From Miscanthus floridulus (taxonomy: Eukaryota > Streptophyta > Magnoliopsida > Poales > Poaceae), in assembly GCF_019320115.1 (NCBI RefSeq), contig NC_089593.1:33312536-33376535 (forward strand): a stretch of DNA of 64,000 nt. Direction: 5' to 3'. Position numbers and translations under genes: made by a program. Positions 1-11,239 of the stretch are shown here, piece by piece. Position 1 is the stretch's first letter, and each line of letters starts with the position of its first letter. The notes under the pieces are model-generated. The model had not been told where the DNA came from, searched no databases, and saw only the letters and a list, made by a program, of their open reading frames with translations.

Positions 1-346
1 TGCTAGTGGACTAATCCTTCTCTCAGGCATCATGTTGTGCCTCCTTGTCCGTAGATTGATCCTTCTCTCGAGTTGAATCGTGCGATGACCCCGTCATCTT
101 GTGCTTCGTTCTAATTGAGGAGGAAGATGACAAGGTATGTGTTGACAAATTTAAACAAAGATAGAAAATGAACAAGTTAACGTACCATGCATTGCTATGA
201 GCCATACCTTGTCATCTTATGCATTTGCTATGAGCCGAATAACAAACGAGTTAACAACCCGTGTGTTGCTATGAGCCGTACGATAAACGAAAGAATCAAC
301 AAACGAGTTAACGACCTGTGCATTTGCTATGAGCCGAATGACTAGC
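1..346. other. Flank left of the CACTA element with degenerate repeats
   Basis: No gene is recognised. The motif GCTATGAGCC occurs four times (194, 227, 268, 326), usually preceded by a GTTAACG-like string, so this is a decayed short tandem repeat with spacing of about 30-60 bp. The pre-insertion sequence resumes at 10871 beyond the CACTA element. Confidence 0.5.
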
Positions 347-367
347 TAACATTACTGCATAAACCTT

Positions 368-543
368 TTGTAGGGGCGGCTTCAGATGATTTGTAGAGAC
401 AGTTTGGTCAACCGCCCCTACCAAAAACGTGGCTACAAATCATACATTTGTACCCCTACAAATCAATTTATAAGGGCGGCTGGTGCCAGCCGCCCCTACA
501 ACTGTATTTATAGGGGCGGTTGATAACACCAGCCGCCCCTACA
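368..543. repeat. Left subterminal repeats of the CACTA element
   Basis: Units of GTAGGGGCGG are paired with their reverse complement CCGCCCCTAC, forming two or three short palindromes. In En/Spm elements such arrays are binding sites for the element's regulatory protein. That role is inferred here from position and structure. Confidence 0.75.
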
Positions 544-592
544 AGACATTTTCACACCAAAAAAATGAAATTTGAAAATTTAAATATGACCA

Positions 593-615
593 GACATATA
601 TACATATACATATAC

Positions 616-665
<50 letters not shown>

Positions 666-685
666 GTATATATATATATATAATT
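593..685. repeat. TA/CATA microsatellite
   Basis: Alternating purine-pyrimidine tract of (TA)n interrupted by TACA and TATG units. An apparent reading frame through it is only the simple repeat. Confidence 0.85.
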
Positions 686-849
686 CACACGAATATTATA
701 TCAACAACTAATTGACAAGAAGATATATGCATTACAAACCTATAATAATTTAAATTACTTCATTACAAACACATAATAATTTAAATTTGTTCATTACAAA
801 CCATAATAATTTAGATCAGTTCATTATTACCACTAACAGTAATTTAACT

Positions 850-1527
850 TCCTATAATTTTCTAACGTTGTACCATGTACTCGGAGAAGTGCAGATCATT
901 TATTTCATATGCCAAAATATCACTGATGTAGCGCAATGTATTTACTAGTGCACTCTCTCTTGCTTCACAAGATCGTTCACAAGGTCTACTGACGACGATC
1001 AGCATTGATCGAGAACCTTCACTCCTAGTCACAAGAATTTTTACCTGGATTCCCTCTGAAGTGAGAACAGGGCCACCATATTCTCAATTATAACGACCCA
1101 AGTGATACATGGCCTGGTTTAAAATGACTTCAAAGCTACAACTTACGTATTTTACGTCATTCTCCTAAATCTGTAAGTGTCATCAGCAAGCTTTGCACAA
1201 AACAGTCCAATATCGTAGTGGAGGCCCACATTCAAAGTAGCAATCCTCATGGAGTATGTAGGAATATTGTACCTAATATTTTGAAGCGCCCTTAAACATG
1301 CTTGCCCAGCATATTTTTGCGCAGTAATGTCATGAGGTTGACCGCTGCTCGTCCTATCGATGTATAAAACCATACCTTGTTGGTTACCCGCCCTAGCGAG
1401 AATAGAAAAGCCAATTCGACATTGCTTGATTCGACCATCTATAGGGAATGTATCAACATTGAGGAAATTAACCCCGAAATTTGAGAGTGTCTCTCTGAAC
1501 CATGGTATAGGATGAATTGTCTACATT
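850..1527 (-). pseudogene. Exons of an unrecognised gene inside the CACTA element
   Basis: On the minus strand an open segment follows an AG acceptor (TGTAG, about 1527) and runs to about 1152. It reads HPIPWFRETLSNFG at its start and later LYIDRTSSGQPHD. A second coherent segment, about 1085 down to 866, contains GPVLTSEGIQVKILVTRSEG and ends at TAG. GT donor candidates lie near 1157, and one in-frame TGA lies near 1092 unless an intron removes it. Codon use is even and plant-like, unlike the surrounding AT-rich DNA. I do not recognise the family. It could be a CACTA accessory gene or captured host exons. The GC-rich tract with a TATA box at 4013-4617 could be its first exon, about 3 kb upstream. 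Confidence 0.45.
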
Positions 1528-1724
1528 TAAGAATTATATATATCAGAACAAAATATATATAGAGGTGTCTTTAAACATGTTACTTACTATGCTTGGATAT
1601 GGGTGGTTTGCCCTCCCCAATGCTGGTTGGAAGCCCAGATCATACACATAATTATTTGGCAGATCCAGCGAATGGGAGTTCGGCTATATCTTCTCCTAAA
1701 TTTATGTCAAGGAAAACAGTTATA

Positions 1725-2205
1725 GTAGAGGAACAGGAGAGGATAGGAGTAGAAGAAGTAGAAGCAGAGGACAGGAGAGGAGAATAGTAGAAGTAGTAGG
1801 ACTAGGAGAGGAGGGTCTACAAAGCAGCATCAGCATTGGCAGCTCATGGAGAAGAGTAGAAGTAGATGCAAGAAAGTGTGCTTTAGGTACGCGAGAAGGT
1901 ATAAGAAATTAAAAAGGTCTATAAACCAAAGTAGTCCTATAAAACAACAATATATAAAAAAACGAGTAGTAGCAGTAGTAGAGGCCTCAGAAACATATCA
2001 ATCATCATTTGATCATGAACTTAGAGCATCAAGGCATCATAACAGAGAAGAGAGGAGAAGGTAATATAGGGGCGGCTGCTAATGATGCCAAGTTCCTCAC
2101 AAGTTCTTGATTATCAGCTCATATTCCATATAATGTATGGACTTAGACAATTTCATCATCGGCAAAACAAAGGAGAGTAGAGGAGAGGAGAGGAGAGGGG
2201 AGATT
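1725..2205. repeat. Purine-rich low-complexity tracts (AGGAGA, GTAGAA)
   Basis: Tracts such as GAGGACAGGAGAGGAGAATA (about 1765) and GAGGAGAGGAGAGGAGAGG (about 2173) are simple polypurine repeats. No coding evidence was seen. Confidence 0.5.
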
Positions 2206-2339
2206 TGGCAAAAAAAGCAACAGCTGCTTAACAAACATAGAGAGGAAAATGTGTAAAAAAACCAGCTGCTGCTTCCCAAACATAGAGGGTAGGAAAGGTG
2301 GCAAAAAAACAACAACTGCTTATAAGTAGGGAGCCATTC

Positions 2340-2570
2340 GATCATCATATGAGCTACCTCATATGCCTGAGTTGAGTCTAAGTTGTGGCATGGATTGCCA
2401 TACTGACTTTGCTCGATCACACATGAACATCATATGCTTAATATCTTCCGAACCTGATAGGCAGATCGGACAATCAGAATTTTCTCCAATATGGCGATGG
2501 AATATGACCCCCTTACAGGTAATGAACCCATTAAGAAGTCACCAACCATAAATTTTAATAATAATGTTTG
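2340..2570 (-). pseudogene. zf-RVT-type LINE fragment inside the CACTA element
   Basis: The minus strand translates to a short stretch with WRLLNG-like residues, then CPIC, ED, H and C spaced as in the zinc-binding domain at the C-terminus of plant non-LTR reverse transcriptases (zf-RVT). The key strings are SDCPICLSGSEDIKHMMF and CDRAKSVW. The fragment is about 70 codons, ends at stops, and has no accompanying reverse transcriptase. It is a relic, either of a nested LINE or of an RT-like host gene. Confidence 0.6.
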
Positions 2571-4012
2571 TCGAATTATGTATAGAATCATCGGCAAACA
2601 CTAAGGTATTGATGCAACTAGCCCATTCGGCTATCACTATTGGATCTACTGGATATAAAAAGTAAGCATGAAAGCCCAGTTCTATGCCCAAAAAATCTGA
2701 AACTATTGAAACTTAGTTGAGCATTAATCAAAAGAGTAGCTGAAGCAAGCTGACACGACATATAAACCATGAGACAGTTTTCCAATGACATGTTCAGGTA
2801 ATTAAATAATGACAACCACAACTGATCAAAGTGACTTGAGAACTACATATTTTTACGTAAAATGCTGAAAGAAAATAACTAAAGTAGTCTGCAACAAACA
2901 CCAATCATAAAAAATATCCAGCATATGACTAGTTTGCAACTCTTGAAGCTGTTCATGAAGTAGTCTTATCCATTTCTTTTTTTCCTCGAACTACATAGGA
3001 GATCTTCGTGTCATTTCATTAAGATAGAGTAGCCTTATCTATTTCTTCCAGAAAATGTAGACGTGTTAACAAAAACTGTAGACAAGCATAGACACAAAAG
3101 GCAACATGAATGTCTAAACTGTAGGTTGTTTCGTTTGGCCCCCTAAGCTTGATGACTACATATTAGATGTTGAAACTTGTATAAGCAAGGTATGTTCAAA
3201 ACCAAACCGAAATCAACAACTATTGATGTTAGGGCTTTCTTAAATTAAATTATGTATCGCATAAGTCAAACTCCATATAGAAAAGGGGGTAACAGTAGAG
3301 TTGAATTATGTTCTTGCTAATATATCCTATGCCATTAAAAATCATTACAAGACAAGCCAAACTTAAAGCTTACTCCAGTGAAAGGAGTTAACAATACAGC
3401 TGCTACTATGTTCAATAGAGTGTCCATGTTAACTGAAAAAATTCAGGCTAGTCTTATGATATCAATTTAGTAACAAGCCCATGCTTATGTCCAGCCTCAT
3501 TTGGTAATCCCAGGCTCCATCATGAACAGAAGGTTACTCCAGTGAAGGATGATTTAGAATGTCTAAGAGGTTGTGTCATCTGCAACTGCTGCTTGATCCT
3601 AGCCGGTACAATTAACCTTTTTATCTTAATTGCATAAGCAGTGATCCTTCCATTTTATAACATAAAAGGGCCAGCCTACAAGGTTGCAAGGGCTTACAAG
3701 GCCCAACTAATGTGTAACCTCTTGTACTAACTTCAAGAGTTAGCTTGTTTCACATATGTGCACAACAAACTAGATGAGATACACCAACAAGATAAAACCT
3801 AGGAGGCTAGGGCTATGCTTTATTATTTCCCAATTTTAACAGGATCCTATCAAAAAAGGAACAATAACTCTATACAGATTCATTAGATGAAAAAAAGAAG
3901 AGTAAAAAAGGTAGGATCCAGCAACAGCAAAATATACCACCACAACCACACAAATTCCTTGGTGGAACACTACATATAAAATATAATAAATTTCAATTGC
4001 ATGTATGAATAT
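2571..4012. other. CACTA interior, no recognisable gene
   Basis: AT-rich sequence without coherent coding. Near 2970-3030 a run of T is followed by a segment resembling the 3' end of grass LINEs (CTCGAACTACATAGGAGATC). This is weak support for a decayed LINE 3' end in minus orientation, consistent with the zf-RVT relic nearby. The tract could be an intron of the unit whose promoter lies near 4610. Confidence 0.35.
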
Positions 4013-4609
4013 TCAATAACATTCGCAAAAGAAGTGTTCAGATAAAGTATTTACCTTCAGAAGATTTAGGGTGACGAGACGCGGAGGGACCCTGCCAGCG
4101 TGGGGCGCCCGGTGGGAGCGAGTAGGCAATGCAGAGGAGGGTGCTCGCGGGACCTTCGCCCAGCAGCCGAGCGGACGTTCGGGCACAGGCAGGGGCAGGC
4201 AGGGGCGGGCAGCCATCGGGTGGGCTTGGCCGAGGCGGCGGCGTGTGCTGCGGCGTGCGGAGGGGCGCAGTGCGGGAGCAGAGAGGCGGCGTGGGGAGGG
4301 GCGCAGCGGGAGCAGGGAGGCCGCTGGGACGCCGTACTCAAATCGGTGGAGCGTGCCGCCGCGGAGGTAGCAGTCGAAGCAGGTCCCAGCGGTTAGGGTT
4401 CCGCGGAGGAACGACGTCGCCTGGCTAGGGTTCCGCAACGGGTCCCAGCGGCGAATGGAGCGGAGGTGAGAGGAAGCGCGTGGCCGGGCGCGCACGGGCC
4501 GGCGGAGGTGAGAGGAAGTGCGCACGGTGGCGGCGGCAGCGGGTTCGGCAGCCTGATGACGTCTGAACGGAAGAATAGCGCGCCAGAGATAGTCGCCCGC
4601 GGGCTCTGG
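4013..4609 (-). other. GC-rich putative first exon or leader of the second CACTA unit
   Basis: A sharp GC island inside AT-rich DNA. All frames are open for 60-170 codons because of base composition, so no frame can be trusted. On the minus strand a TATA box lies just upstream at 4610-4617. That makes this the 5' end of a transcript reading leftward, perhaps spliced to the exons near 1.5 kb. The predicted peptides are rich in R, P, A and S with no recognisable domain. Confidence 0.4.
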
Positions 4610-4617
4610 CTTATATA
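4610..4617 (-). promoter_or_regulatory. TATA box of the leftward internal CACTA unit
   Basis: TATATAAG on the minus strand. Eight bases further upstream starts GCATTTGTAGGGGCGG, the same 16-mer that lies at the equivalent place upstream of the transposase-gene TATA box (10549). The two promoters therefore share their layout. Confidence 0.6.
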
Positions 4618-4624
4618 CTAGAGG

Positions 4625-4713
4625 GCATTTGTAGGGGCGGCTCCTGAGTTAGCCGCCCCTATAAATCGATTTTTAAGGGCGGTTCCTGAGTTAGCCGCCC
4701 TTACAAATATTTT
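4625..4713. repeat. Internal pair of CACTA subterminal-type palindromes
   Basis: Two successive units of the form GGGGCGGCTCCTGAGTTAGCCGCCCCT, the second with AAGGGCGG in place of AGGGGCGG. They match the terminal repeat family of this CACTA element but sit 4.3 kb from one end and 6 kb from the other. Confidence 0.7.
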
Positions 4714-4889
4714 TCAATTTATTTTAATTAATAATTTTGTAATTCATTCATATATAAAGAACACAATATAAATTTATATATTAGTTTTTTTATTATTCTA
4801 TATATATAAATATATGTATATATAAACAATTTTATTATATATAGATATAATTTTATATTTTCTTCTTTACAAAAATAATATTTTAAAAT

Positions 4890-5277
4890 TTTCAAATTTG
4901 AATTTCAAAACAACTAATAGAATTTTAGGACACTAAATGACCTCAAATGAAAATTTTGTAAATATTAAAGTTGTAGAACTCATCAAGATGCATGACTTAT
5001 ATTTGGTCATCTTTTCATTTGACACAATTTGAAAAGTTCAAATTTTGAATTTCAATAAATAGCAACTTTAAACAAGATTTTGAAACCTTAAATGATTTTA
5101 AATAAGAAAGTCATGAACATAAAAGTTGTTGAACACATTACTATCTACAACTTTTATTTTGATTATCTTTTTATTTGACTAAATTTGAACAGTTCAAATT
5201 TTGAATTTTAATAAATGGCAACTTCAAACAAGATTTTGAAACCTTAAACGATTTCAACTAGAAAAGTCATAAACATA
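4890..5277. repeat. AT-rich diverged direct repeats
   Basis: The string AGTTCAAATTTTGAATTT and a following AACTTCAAACAAGATTTTGAAACC-like segment recur about every 180 bp (near 5034, 5193 and again near 5886). These look like degraded internal duplications. No gene was seen. Confidence 0.5.
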
Positions 5278-5494
5278 AAAGTTGTTAAACTCATCACTAT
5301 CTACAACTTTTATTTTGATCATTTCTTCATTTAACAAAATGTTAGTAAACATTGTTCATAAATCCACATGTCACTCATAGTTTCATAAACTATACGAGAG
5401 ACATGTTGATTTGTGAACAATGTTTACTATCACTTTGTTAGATGAAGAAATGACCAAAATAAAAGTTTTAGATCTTGATGAGTTATACAACTTT
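5278..5494. repeat. 217-bp inverted repeat (hairpin 1)
   Basis: The left arm (from AAAGTTGTTAAACTCATC through ACATGTC) is repeated in reverse complement through to GATGAGTTATACAACTTT. The arms are about 95-100 nt around a short central AT-rich loop with a few mismatches. It resembles a foldback MITE or a small hairpin-RNA source inside the CACTA element. Confidence 0.65.
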
Positions 5495-5599
5495 GGTTTT
5501 CAAAATCTTGTTAGAACTTGTCATTTTTTTTAAATTTAAAAATTTTAATTGCTCAAACTTTGTCAAACGAAAAGAATGACCAAATCAACACAGTAACTT

Positions 5600-5843
5600 G
5601 ATAGCGCATGATTTTAGGAAAAAAATCATCACATTTGGAGTTAGTATGAGGGAGAAAGACTAGTTAGAAATTTTACCTAGAGATTAAAAAGAAAAATCAC
5701 AACTGTTCATGATGATCAACGATGAACAAGTATGATTTCTCTTTTTAATCTGTGGCTGAAACTTGTAACTAGTTTTTCTCCCTCATACTAACTCCAAATG
5801 TGATGGTTTTTTTTTCTAAAATTTTCTTAAATCATGCTCTATC
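5600..5843. repeat. 244-bp inverted repeat (hairpin 2)
   Basis: GATAGCGCATGATTT at the left end pairs with AAATCATGCTCTATC at the right. The inner strings TTTGGAGTTAGTATGAGGGA and TCCCTCATACTAACTCCAAA are exact reverse complements. The loop is around GTTCATGATGATCAACGATG. No terminal target duplication was identified. Confidence 0.7.
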
Positions 5844-6117
5844 ATTTTAGTCTGGTCATATATCTTTATCACTAATTTTGGACAATTCAAATTTTGAATT
5901 TCAGAAAATGACAACTTCAAACCTTATTTTCAACCACTAAATGATTTTAGCCGTAAAGGTGATGAATATAAAAGTTGTATAACTCGTCAAGATCTCCAAC
6001 TTTTATTTTGGTCATTTCTTCATTTCATAAAGTGTTAAGTGATTTCATAAAGTTTTAGTAGTAATAGGGTGGATGTTGAAATAGATTCATCTGGATGTTG
6101 CAAAGGGTAGTCTTACA

Positions 6118-6240
6118 CACATGTATAAAATAGTCTCACACACATACATAAATATATAGTCTCACACACATACATAAATATATAGTCTCACACGCATGTA
6201 TAAATAAAGTCTTACAAACACACACACTTACACAAACACT
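6118..6240. repeat. CACACA/ATACATAAATATA short tandem repeat
   Basis: About four imperfect copies of a unit of roughly 32 bp containing AGTCTCACACACATACATAA, at the 3' side of the transposase gene (right after its stop codon on the minus strand). Confidence 0.65.
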
Positions 6241-6257
6241 CCACGTTCAACAACTAG

Positions 6258-9200
6258 CTAGCCCGCTGTAACGACTTTTCCCTTGACACCTTTTCGTTCC
6301 CATGGCAATATGTCTTTGGGCAAGTTCTTTTCCACAACACTGATCTTCTTAGAAAAGTCTATGAATAGTGGCATCTCATCATAGTTATTGTAAGCTTCAA
6401 CATTGTCCACGCCATCAACTCCAATAATGTGCTGTTTCCCGGAGGCAACCACGTGCTTTGTCTTCTTTTGGGAGGGAGGTTACTTTGTGGGTCAGGCATA
6501 TAGAAAACTTGTGCGACACGTGAAGCGAGCACCCAAGGGTCATCTTGGTAGCCTAGATTCTCAAGGTCCAGGACTCTCAATCTGATCTCGTTTAGTTGGT
6601 GTTGTTTGATTCAGCGCATCGAAACAGAGCCACCGTTATATCCCTTCCATAGTCAAGTTCCCATATCTCTTCAATGATGCCAAAGTATTGGATATTTCGC
6701 AACACTCCATCGAGAGCTTCTATTCAAATGCCGTTGTTTGGTTCACACATTTACTATCCTTTGTGTGGGTATAGTACGTATACCCATTGATGTCATAAGC
6801 TTTCCAAGATGTCACTTGTCTCGATGGCCCCTCTGCCAACCTACTAATGGTAATAGAGTCTATGGTTTCTCCAGGCGGTATATTTTGATCCTTCAACCAT
6901 GTAGTTAGTCGTTGCTTGTGTTGTTTCATGACCCAATCATCTAAACGACCATTTCTCTCCGCCATAATGATAGCCAAGTGTTCATCAATGTACGGTTGCA
7001 TCAGTTGTGTACTCTGCAAGACACTATAATGCGCTCGACTCACCTCTTTATAATCATGGTCGATGAACACTTTTCTACCACTGGTGCCCTTCCCAGCTAG
7101 CCTACTCTTGTGACGAGAATCGGGTTTACCAATCCCTTTCTGTACTTTTAGGTACTCTTGACAGTACTCGACGACTTCTTCCGTACTGTAACCCTCTATC
7201 ATGGAGCCATCTGGGTATGCTCGATTATGCACGTATCGACTTAGAACTGACATAAACCGCTCGTAGGACCACATTTCATGCAAGTAGCAAGGGCCCAGCG
7301 CCTGTATCTGATGAACCATGTGAATCATGAGATGTGGCATTATATAAAAAAAGCAAGAGGTAAACACATCTCTAGTTGGTTTTGTGTCTCCACCAGAAAT
7401 TCATGTAGGTCACTCAGCTCTTGCTTGCCAATCATCTTCTGTGAGATCTTCGAAAAGAAGTAGCACATGCAGGTGATGGCCATTTTCAAGAACTCTGGCT
7501 TTATAGCCCTGATTGCAATAGGTAGAAACACTGTTAGCATCACATGATAATCGTGAGCCTTGTAGTGTGTTATTGACAAGTCCTTCATCGACACTAGCTT
7601 CGTCACATTCACTGAAAACCTAGTCGGGACTTTGACCCCCTCAGGAAAGTGCATATAGCTCTCTTCTCTTCTGGTGTTAGGTTGAAGCACGCCGTGGGCA
7701 GATTGTATTTTCCATTAGCCTCAGGTACCAGGTGAAGCTGTGGCATCACGTTTAGCTGAACCATGTCTTTCCATGATTTCAGACCATCCTTTGACTTACC
7801 TGTGTCCATCAAGATAGCAATGAGACTCTCAAAGACATTCTTCTGCACGTGCATAGCATCAATGGCATGGGGGACATCCAAGTCTGGCCAATAAGGTAGA
7901 TACTAAAAAAAGATTGATTGTTTCTTAAAAGATACACCTTCGACAGGAGGTGTGCTTCTATCTCTGTTCGTCCCATCTGGATTCTTCTTTCCATAGACGA
8001 CACGTATGTCTTTCACCATTCTGTACATGTGTTCTCCGTTATGACGTCTCTCCGGAGGGGTTCAATCTCTAGAGTGTTGTCATAAAATCTAAAGAACAAT
8101 TTGCTACAGTACTTGTGACTTGTCTTTAAGAAGCGACAGTTCCTTAGGTAAACTATCTTCTTGGATGCATCCAAGAACACCCATGTAGTACCATCCAAGC
8201 AAACCAAGCATCCCGTCTTCCGTTTGATCTGTCCAGACAAAGCAAATAGCGCGGGGTAATCATTGGTAGTAACAAATATTATTGCTCTACATATGAAGTC
8301 CTCCTTTCAGAACGCATCGTACATCGGCTCCCCATGCCTCCATAGCCTCTCCATTTCTTGCATCAAAGGCTCAAGGAATACATCTATATCAATGCCTGGT
8401 TGTTTAGGGTCAGAAATAAGAATAGTGAGGAGAATGTACTTTCTCTTCTGACACAACCACATTGGGAAGTTGTACATGGTCAAGATCACTGGCCAAGTGC
8501 TGTGGTCGCTCATCCTCTCATTGAAGGGATTCATTCCATCGGTGCTCAAGCCAAACCGTACATTCCTTGGGTCATCGCTGAATTCTTTGTGCTTCTCATC
8601 GATCCTTTGCCACTGACTACAATCAACCGGGTGTGCAATCTTATCATCATCCACCTTGCGCTCATCATCCCGCCATGTCATGAGTGTAGCTTCTTTAGGG
8701 TTTAGGAAGATACATCTCAAGCGGTCGGTCACTGGCAGGTATCACATTACCAAGGCAGGAATTCTTCTCTGCTTTGCATCGTTGCCTAATGGAGTGTCCT
8801 CTGGGGGCTGAGATTCTTGTACCATCTTTTTTGTACCCTTCTTATTCCTCTTTTTCCCCATGGAGGCTTCATCCCCACTGTAAAGGTCATTGTTCTTGTA
8901 CCGGCTAGCCCCACACCGGGGACATTTATCTAGTGACTTGAACGTTTCCCCACAAAAAAGGATACAGTGGTTGGGGCATGCATGGATTTTTTCAACCCCC
9001 ATTGTCAATAGACTTATGACCTTCTTCGCTTGGTATGTGTTGGCGGGAACTGAGTTTGGTTGTCGTAGCACCCATGATAGGAGACGTAATAGATCATTGA
9101 AACTATAGTCTGACCAGTCGTACTTAGCCTTCAGGATGAGTAGCTCAAGCACAAAACGTAGCAATGTCCAATGTGTCGAACAACCCTTTTCAACACCATA

Positions 9201-9751
9201 CACAGTCTCCTTTGATGCTTTTTTCACCCTTTCCAAATTTTCTAGACCTTTTGGGCTCTTTAGTAAAATCTCTAGTCCAAGGGCTCGAATCGTGTCCTCC
9301 AAATTATTTTCATCCCCGACACGTACTCCACCATCATTATTGGCACCACCTTCGTCATTACCATCCCAACCACCAGCACACCAGCTTGTTCATTGCCAAA
9401 CTCAGGATCCATTCGTGCATCAAGCTCTGCTGAATATTGGGACAGGGATTCTAGGGTTTCGTCGTCGTATTCCTCCTCTTCCTCGTCGTTAACAATAACC
9501 GTTTCACCATGATGAATCCACACTGTGTAGTCCTCAACAAATCCTCACATAATCAAATGTGATCTGATGATACTCACATCTGTCCAAGCCATACGGTTCT
9601 TGCAATCTTTACAGGGACAAATAATTGTATCCTTATTCTCTGTCAACGTCGTTGCATGCTTCTTTGTGGCTTCAATAAATTTATCCACCTCTTCACGGAA
9701 ACCTGCTTTGAACCTTAACGAACCATACATCCAAGAGTTCCTGTACTCCAT
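6258..9751 (-). pseudogene. CACTA transposase (TNP2 family), broken
   Basis: Read leftward from 9751, the domains appear in the usual order for plant CACTA transposases. First is an N-terminal transposase-associated domain with a CPCKDCKN zinc motif (about 9545-9751). Next is a CPNHC/CPRCG zinc pair and the TNP2 core with STDGMNPF (8300-9300). The DVPHAIDAMHVQKNVFESLI motif follows (7809-7881). The DUF4218-like part then carries SYERFMSVLSRYV (6720-7700). Last is a DUF4216-like tail with LGYQDDPWVLASRVAQVFY and a run ending near 6258. The frame shifts several times (near 7880-8010, 7350 and 6580) and stops occur near 8306. Some of these may be introns, but others interrupt conserved domains. 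The product would cut and join the element ends. As it stands it is unlikely to be functional. Confidence 0.85.
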
Positions 9752-9795
9752 CTTTTACAACAACAACAAAACAAACATTAAAGGACTACTTATTC

Positions 9796-9798
<3 letters not shown>

Positions 9799-9849
<51 letters not shown>
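9799..9849. repeat. (TA)n microsatellite
   Basis: About 25 uninterrupted TA units just upstream of the transposase coding start, in the leader or an intron of that gene. Confidence 0.9.
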
Positions 9850-9855
<6 letters not shown>

Positions 9856-10534
9856 GAATCAAATTAATAATTACTTGAGAATAATTGTATATACTTTAGA
9901 TATATATGAATATAAATCAAATATAATTACATGAAGCATACAAACATACCATGGTAGAGGAAAATTAATTAATGACCATTTATCTATAAATAATTAAAAT
10001 ACATATTTGTTGATTACAATAAATAATTTCAAAGACAACAATTAGCAACAATTATATTTTACCCAACATCTTTCATGCAAACCCTAGTCCAATTTCATCA
10101 AACATAAATTTACAAAAACAAAATTAATAAAAAAACCAAACCCTAGATCTAGATCTACATGTACATGAAACATCCATAAAACTAACTAATTGTTCACTAA
10201 AATCAAGAAACATGGACCAAATAAGGGTATGATCTTGTTCCCCTACCTAATTTACCCTAGTACATTCAAAACTTGGGTCTAATTTGCTTCATAAGTAGCT
10301 CAAGCACCATAGAAGAGAGAAAAAAGCAAAACTCTAATTACTCACTAACCAACCATTAAAACTTAAAAAAGTGTGGAATAACATTTTCTTACCTTCGACA
10401 ACCTCTCCACCAAAGGATTTGAGATCAAAACCTTCCCCCTTAGTAGAGCAATTTTTGGGAGGTGCCCAAGGCCTCCGTACCTTTTTTTCACGGGTTGGAG
10501 TGAGTAACCCGAGGAGGAAGAAGGGGGCTACATC
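9850..10534 (-). other. Transposase-gene leader region, no gene
   Basis: AT-rich DNA between the first recognisable transposase codons and the TATA box. The part at 10334-10534 is more GC-rich and would be the start of the transcript, with a possible GT donor and intron before the coding start. No independent gene was seen. Confidence 0.45.
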
Positions 10535-10542
10535 CATTTATA
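10535..10542 (-). promoter_or_regulatory. TATA box of the CACTA transposase gene
   Basis: TATAAATG on the minus strand, about 325 bp inside the right terminus and seven bases downstream of GCATTTGTAGGGGCGG. Promoters within the 5' subterminal repeats are usual in En/Spm elements. Confidence 0.6.
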
Positions 10543-10551
10543 CAGCGTGCA

Positions 10552-10830
10552 TTTGTAGGGGCGGTTGGTGATTGAGCCGCCCCTACAAATCAAACAGTAG
10601 GGGTGGTTGGTGAGTGAGCCGCCCCTACAAATCTACCCCATTTGCAGCCGCCCCTACAAATCAAACAGTAGGGGTGGTTGGTGAGTGAGACGCCCCTATA
10701 AATCTACCCCATTTGTAGGGGCGGCTCATATCACCAGCCGCCCCTACTGTTAGATTTCTAGGGGCGGCTAGAATCATGGGACCCGTGCTCACCCACTGTA
10801 GGGGCGGTTGGTACTGGAGCTGCCCCTACA
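10552..10830. repeat. Right subterminal repeats of the CACTA element
   Basis: At least five palindromic units of GTAGGGGCGG(T/C)TGGTGA with GCCGCCCCTACAAATC, including two near-identical tandem copies of about 80 bp (10600-10720). Confidence 0.8.
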
Positions 10831-11239
10831 AAAAAAACCGTTGCTAAAAATCATTTTTGTAGTAGTGTAATGCGTTAACTAAAATATAAACAAATTTAAT
10901 GCCAACAAAGTCCACTAATTAATTAAAAGTCCAATTATACAATATTCAAGTGTGATTCATACATACATATCGTTATAGTTGAAAGTAGAAGTTATACTCT
11001 TTCAAATCAGTGGCTAAGTACATCTATAGATGATACAAAAGTAGTGCAAATGATCTATCTAGCTTAGTGTCGGATACCATAAAAAGGGGTACCCTAAGCA
11101 AGAACCAAAAAAATTGCTTAGACCTTGTAAATAATGAAACCAAAATACAACCGCAGGCAAACTCGCCACATCCAAGGCCCGGCTGGACCACCCGGCCCAC
11201 CTCGAACAAATATCCAGGCTCGCCCGAGGCGGGCTCGGC

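Larger units (their letters stand above)
350..10867 (-). mobile_element. CACTA (En/Spm-type) DNA transposon, 10.5 kb
   Basis: The right end reads, inward on the minus strand, CACTACTACAAAAATG. The left end reads CATTACTGCATAAACC, a mutated version of the same terminus. Both ends are flanked by the 3-bp duplication TAA (347-349 and 10868-10870), as expected for this superfamily. Subterminal regions at 368-543 and 10552-10830 are packed with GTAGGGGCGG palindromic units. The interior carries a TNP2-type transposase gene on the minus strand (6258-9751) and a second minus-strand unit to its left. The boundaries are read directly from the sequence. Frameshifts in the transposase make autonomy unlikely. 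Confidence 0.85.

Noticed and set aside
520..711. 63-codon frame rich in Tyr/Ile
   Set aside because: It is the TA/CATA microsatellite.
4066..4428. Several overlapping frames of about 90-100 codons on both strands
   Set aside because: A composition effect of the GC island. Only the TATA position supports transcription, and no frame is preferred.
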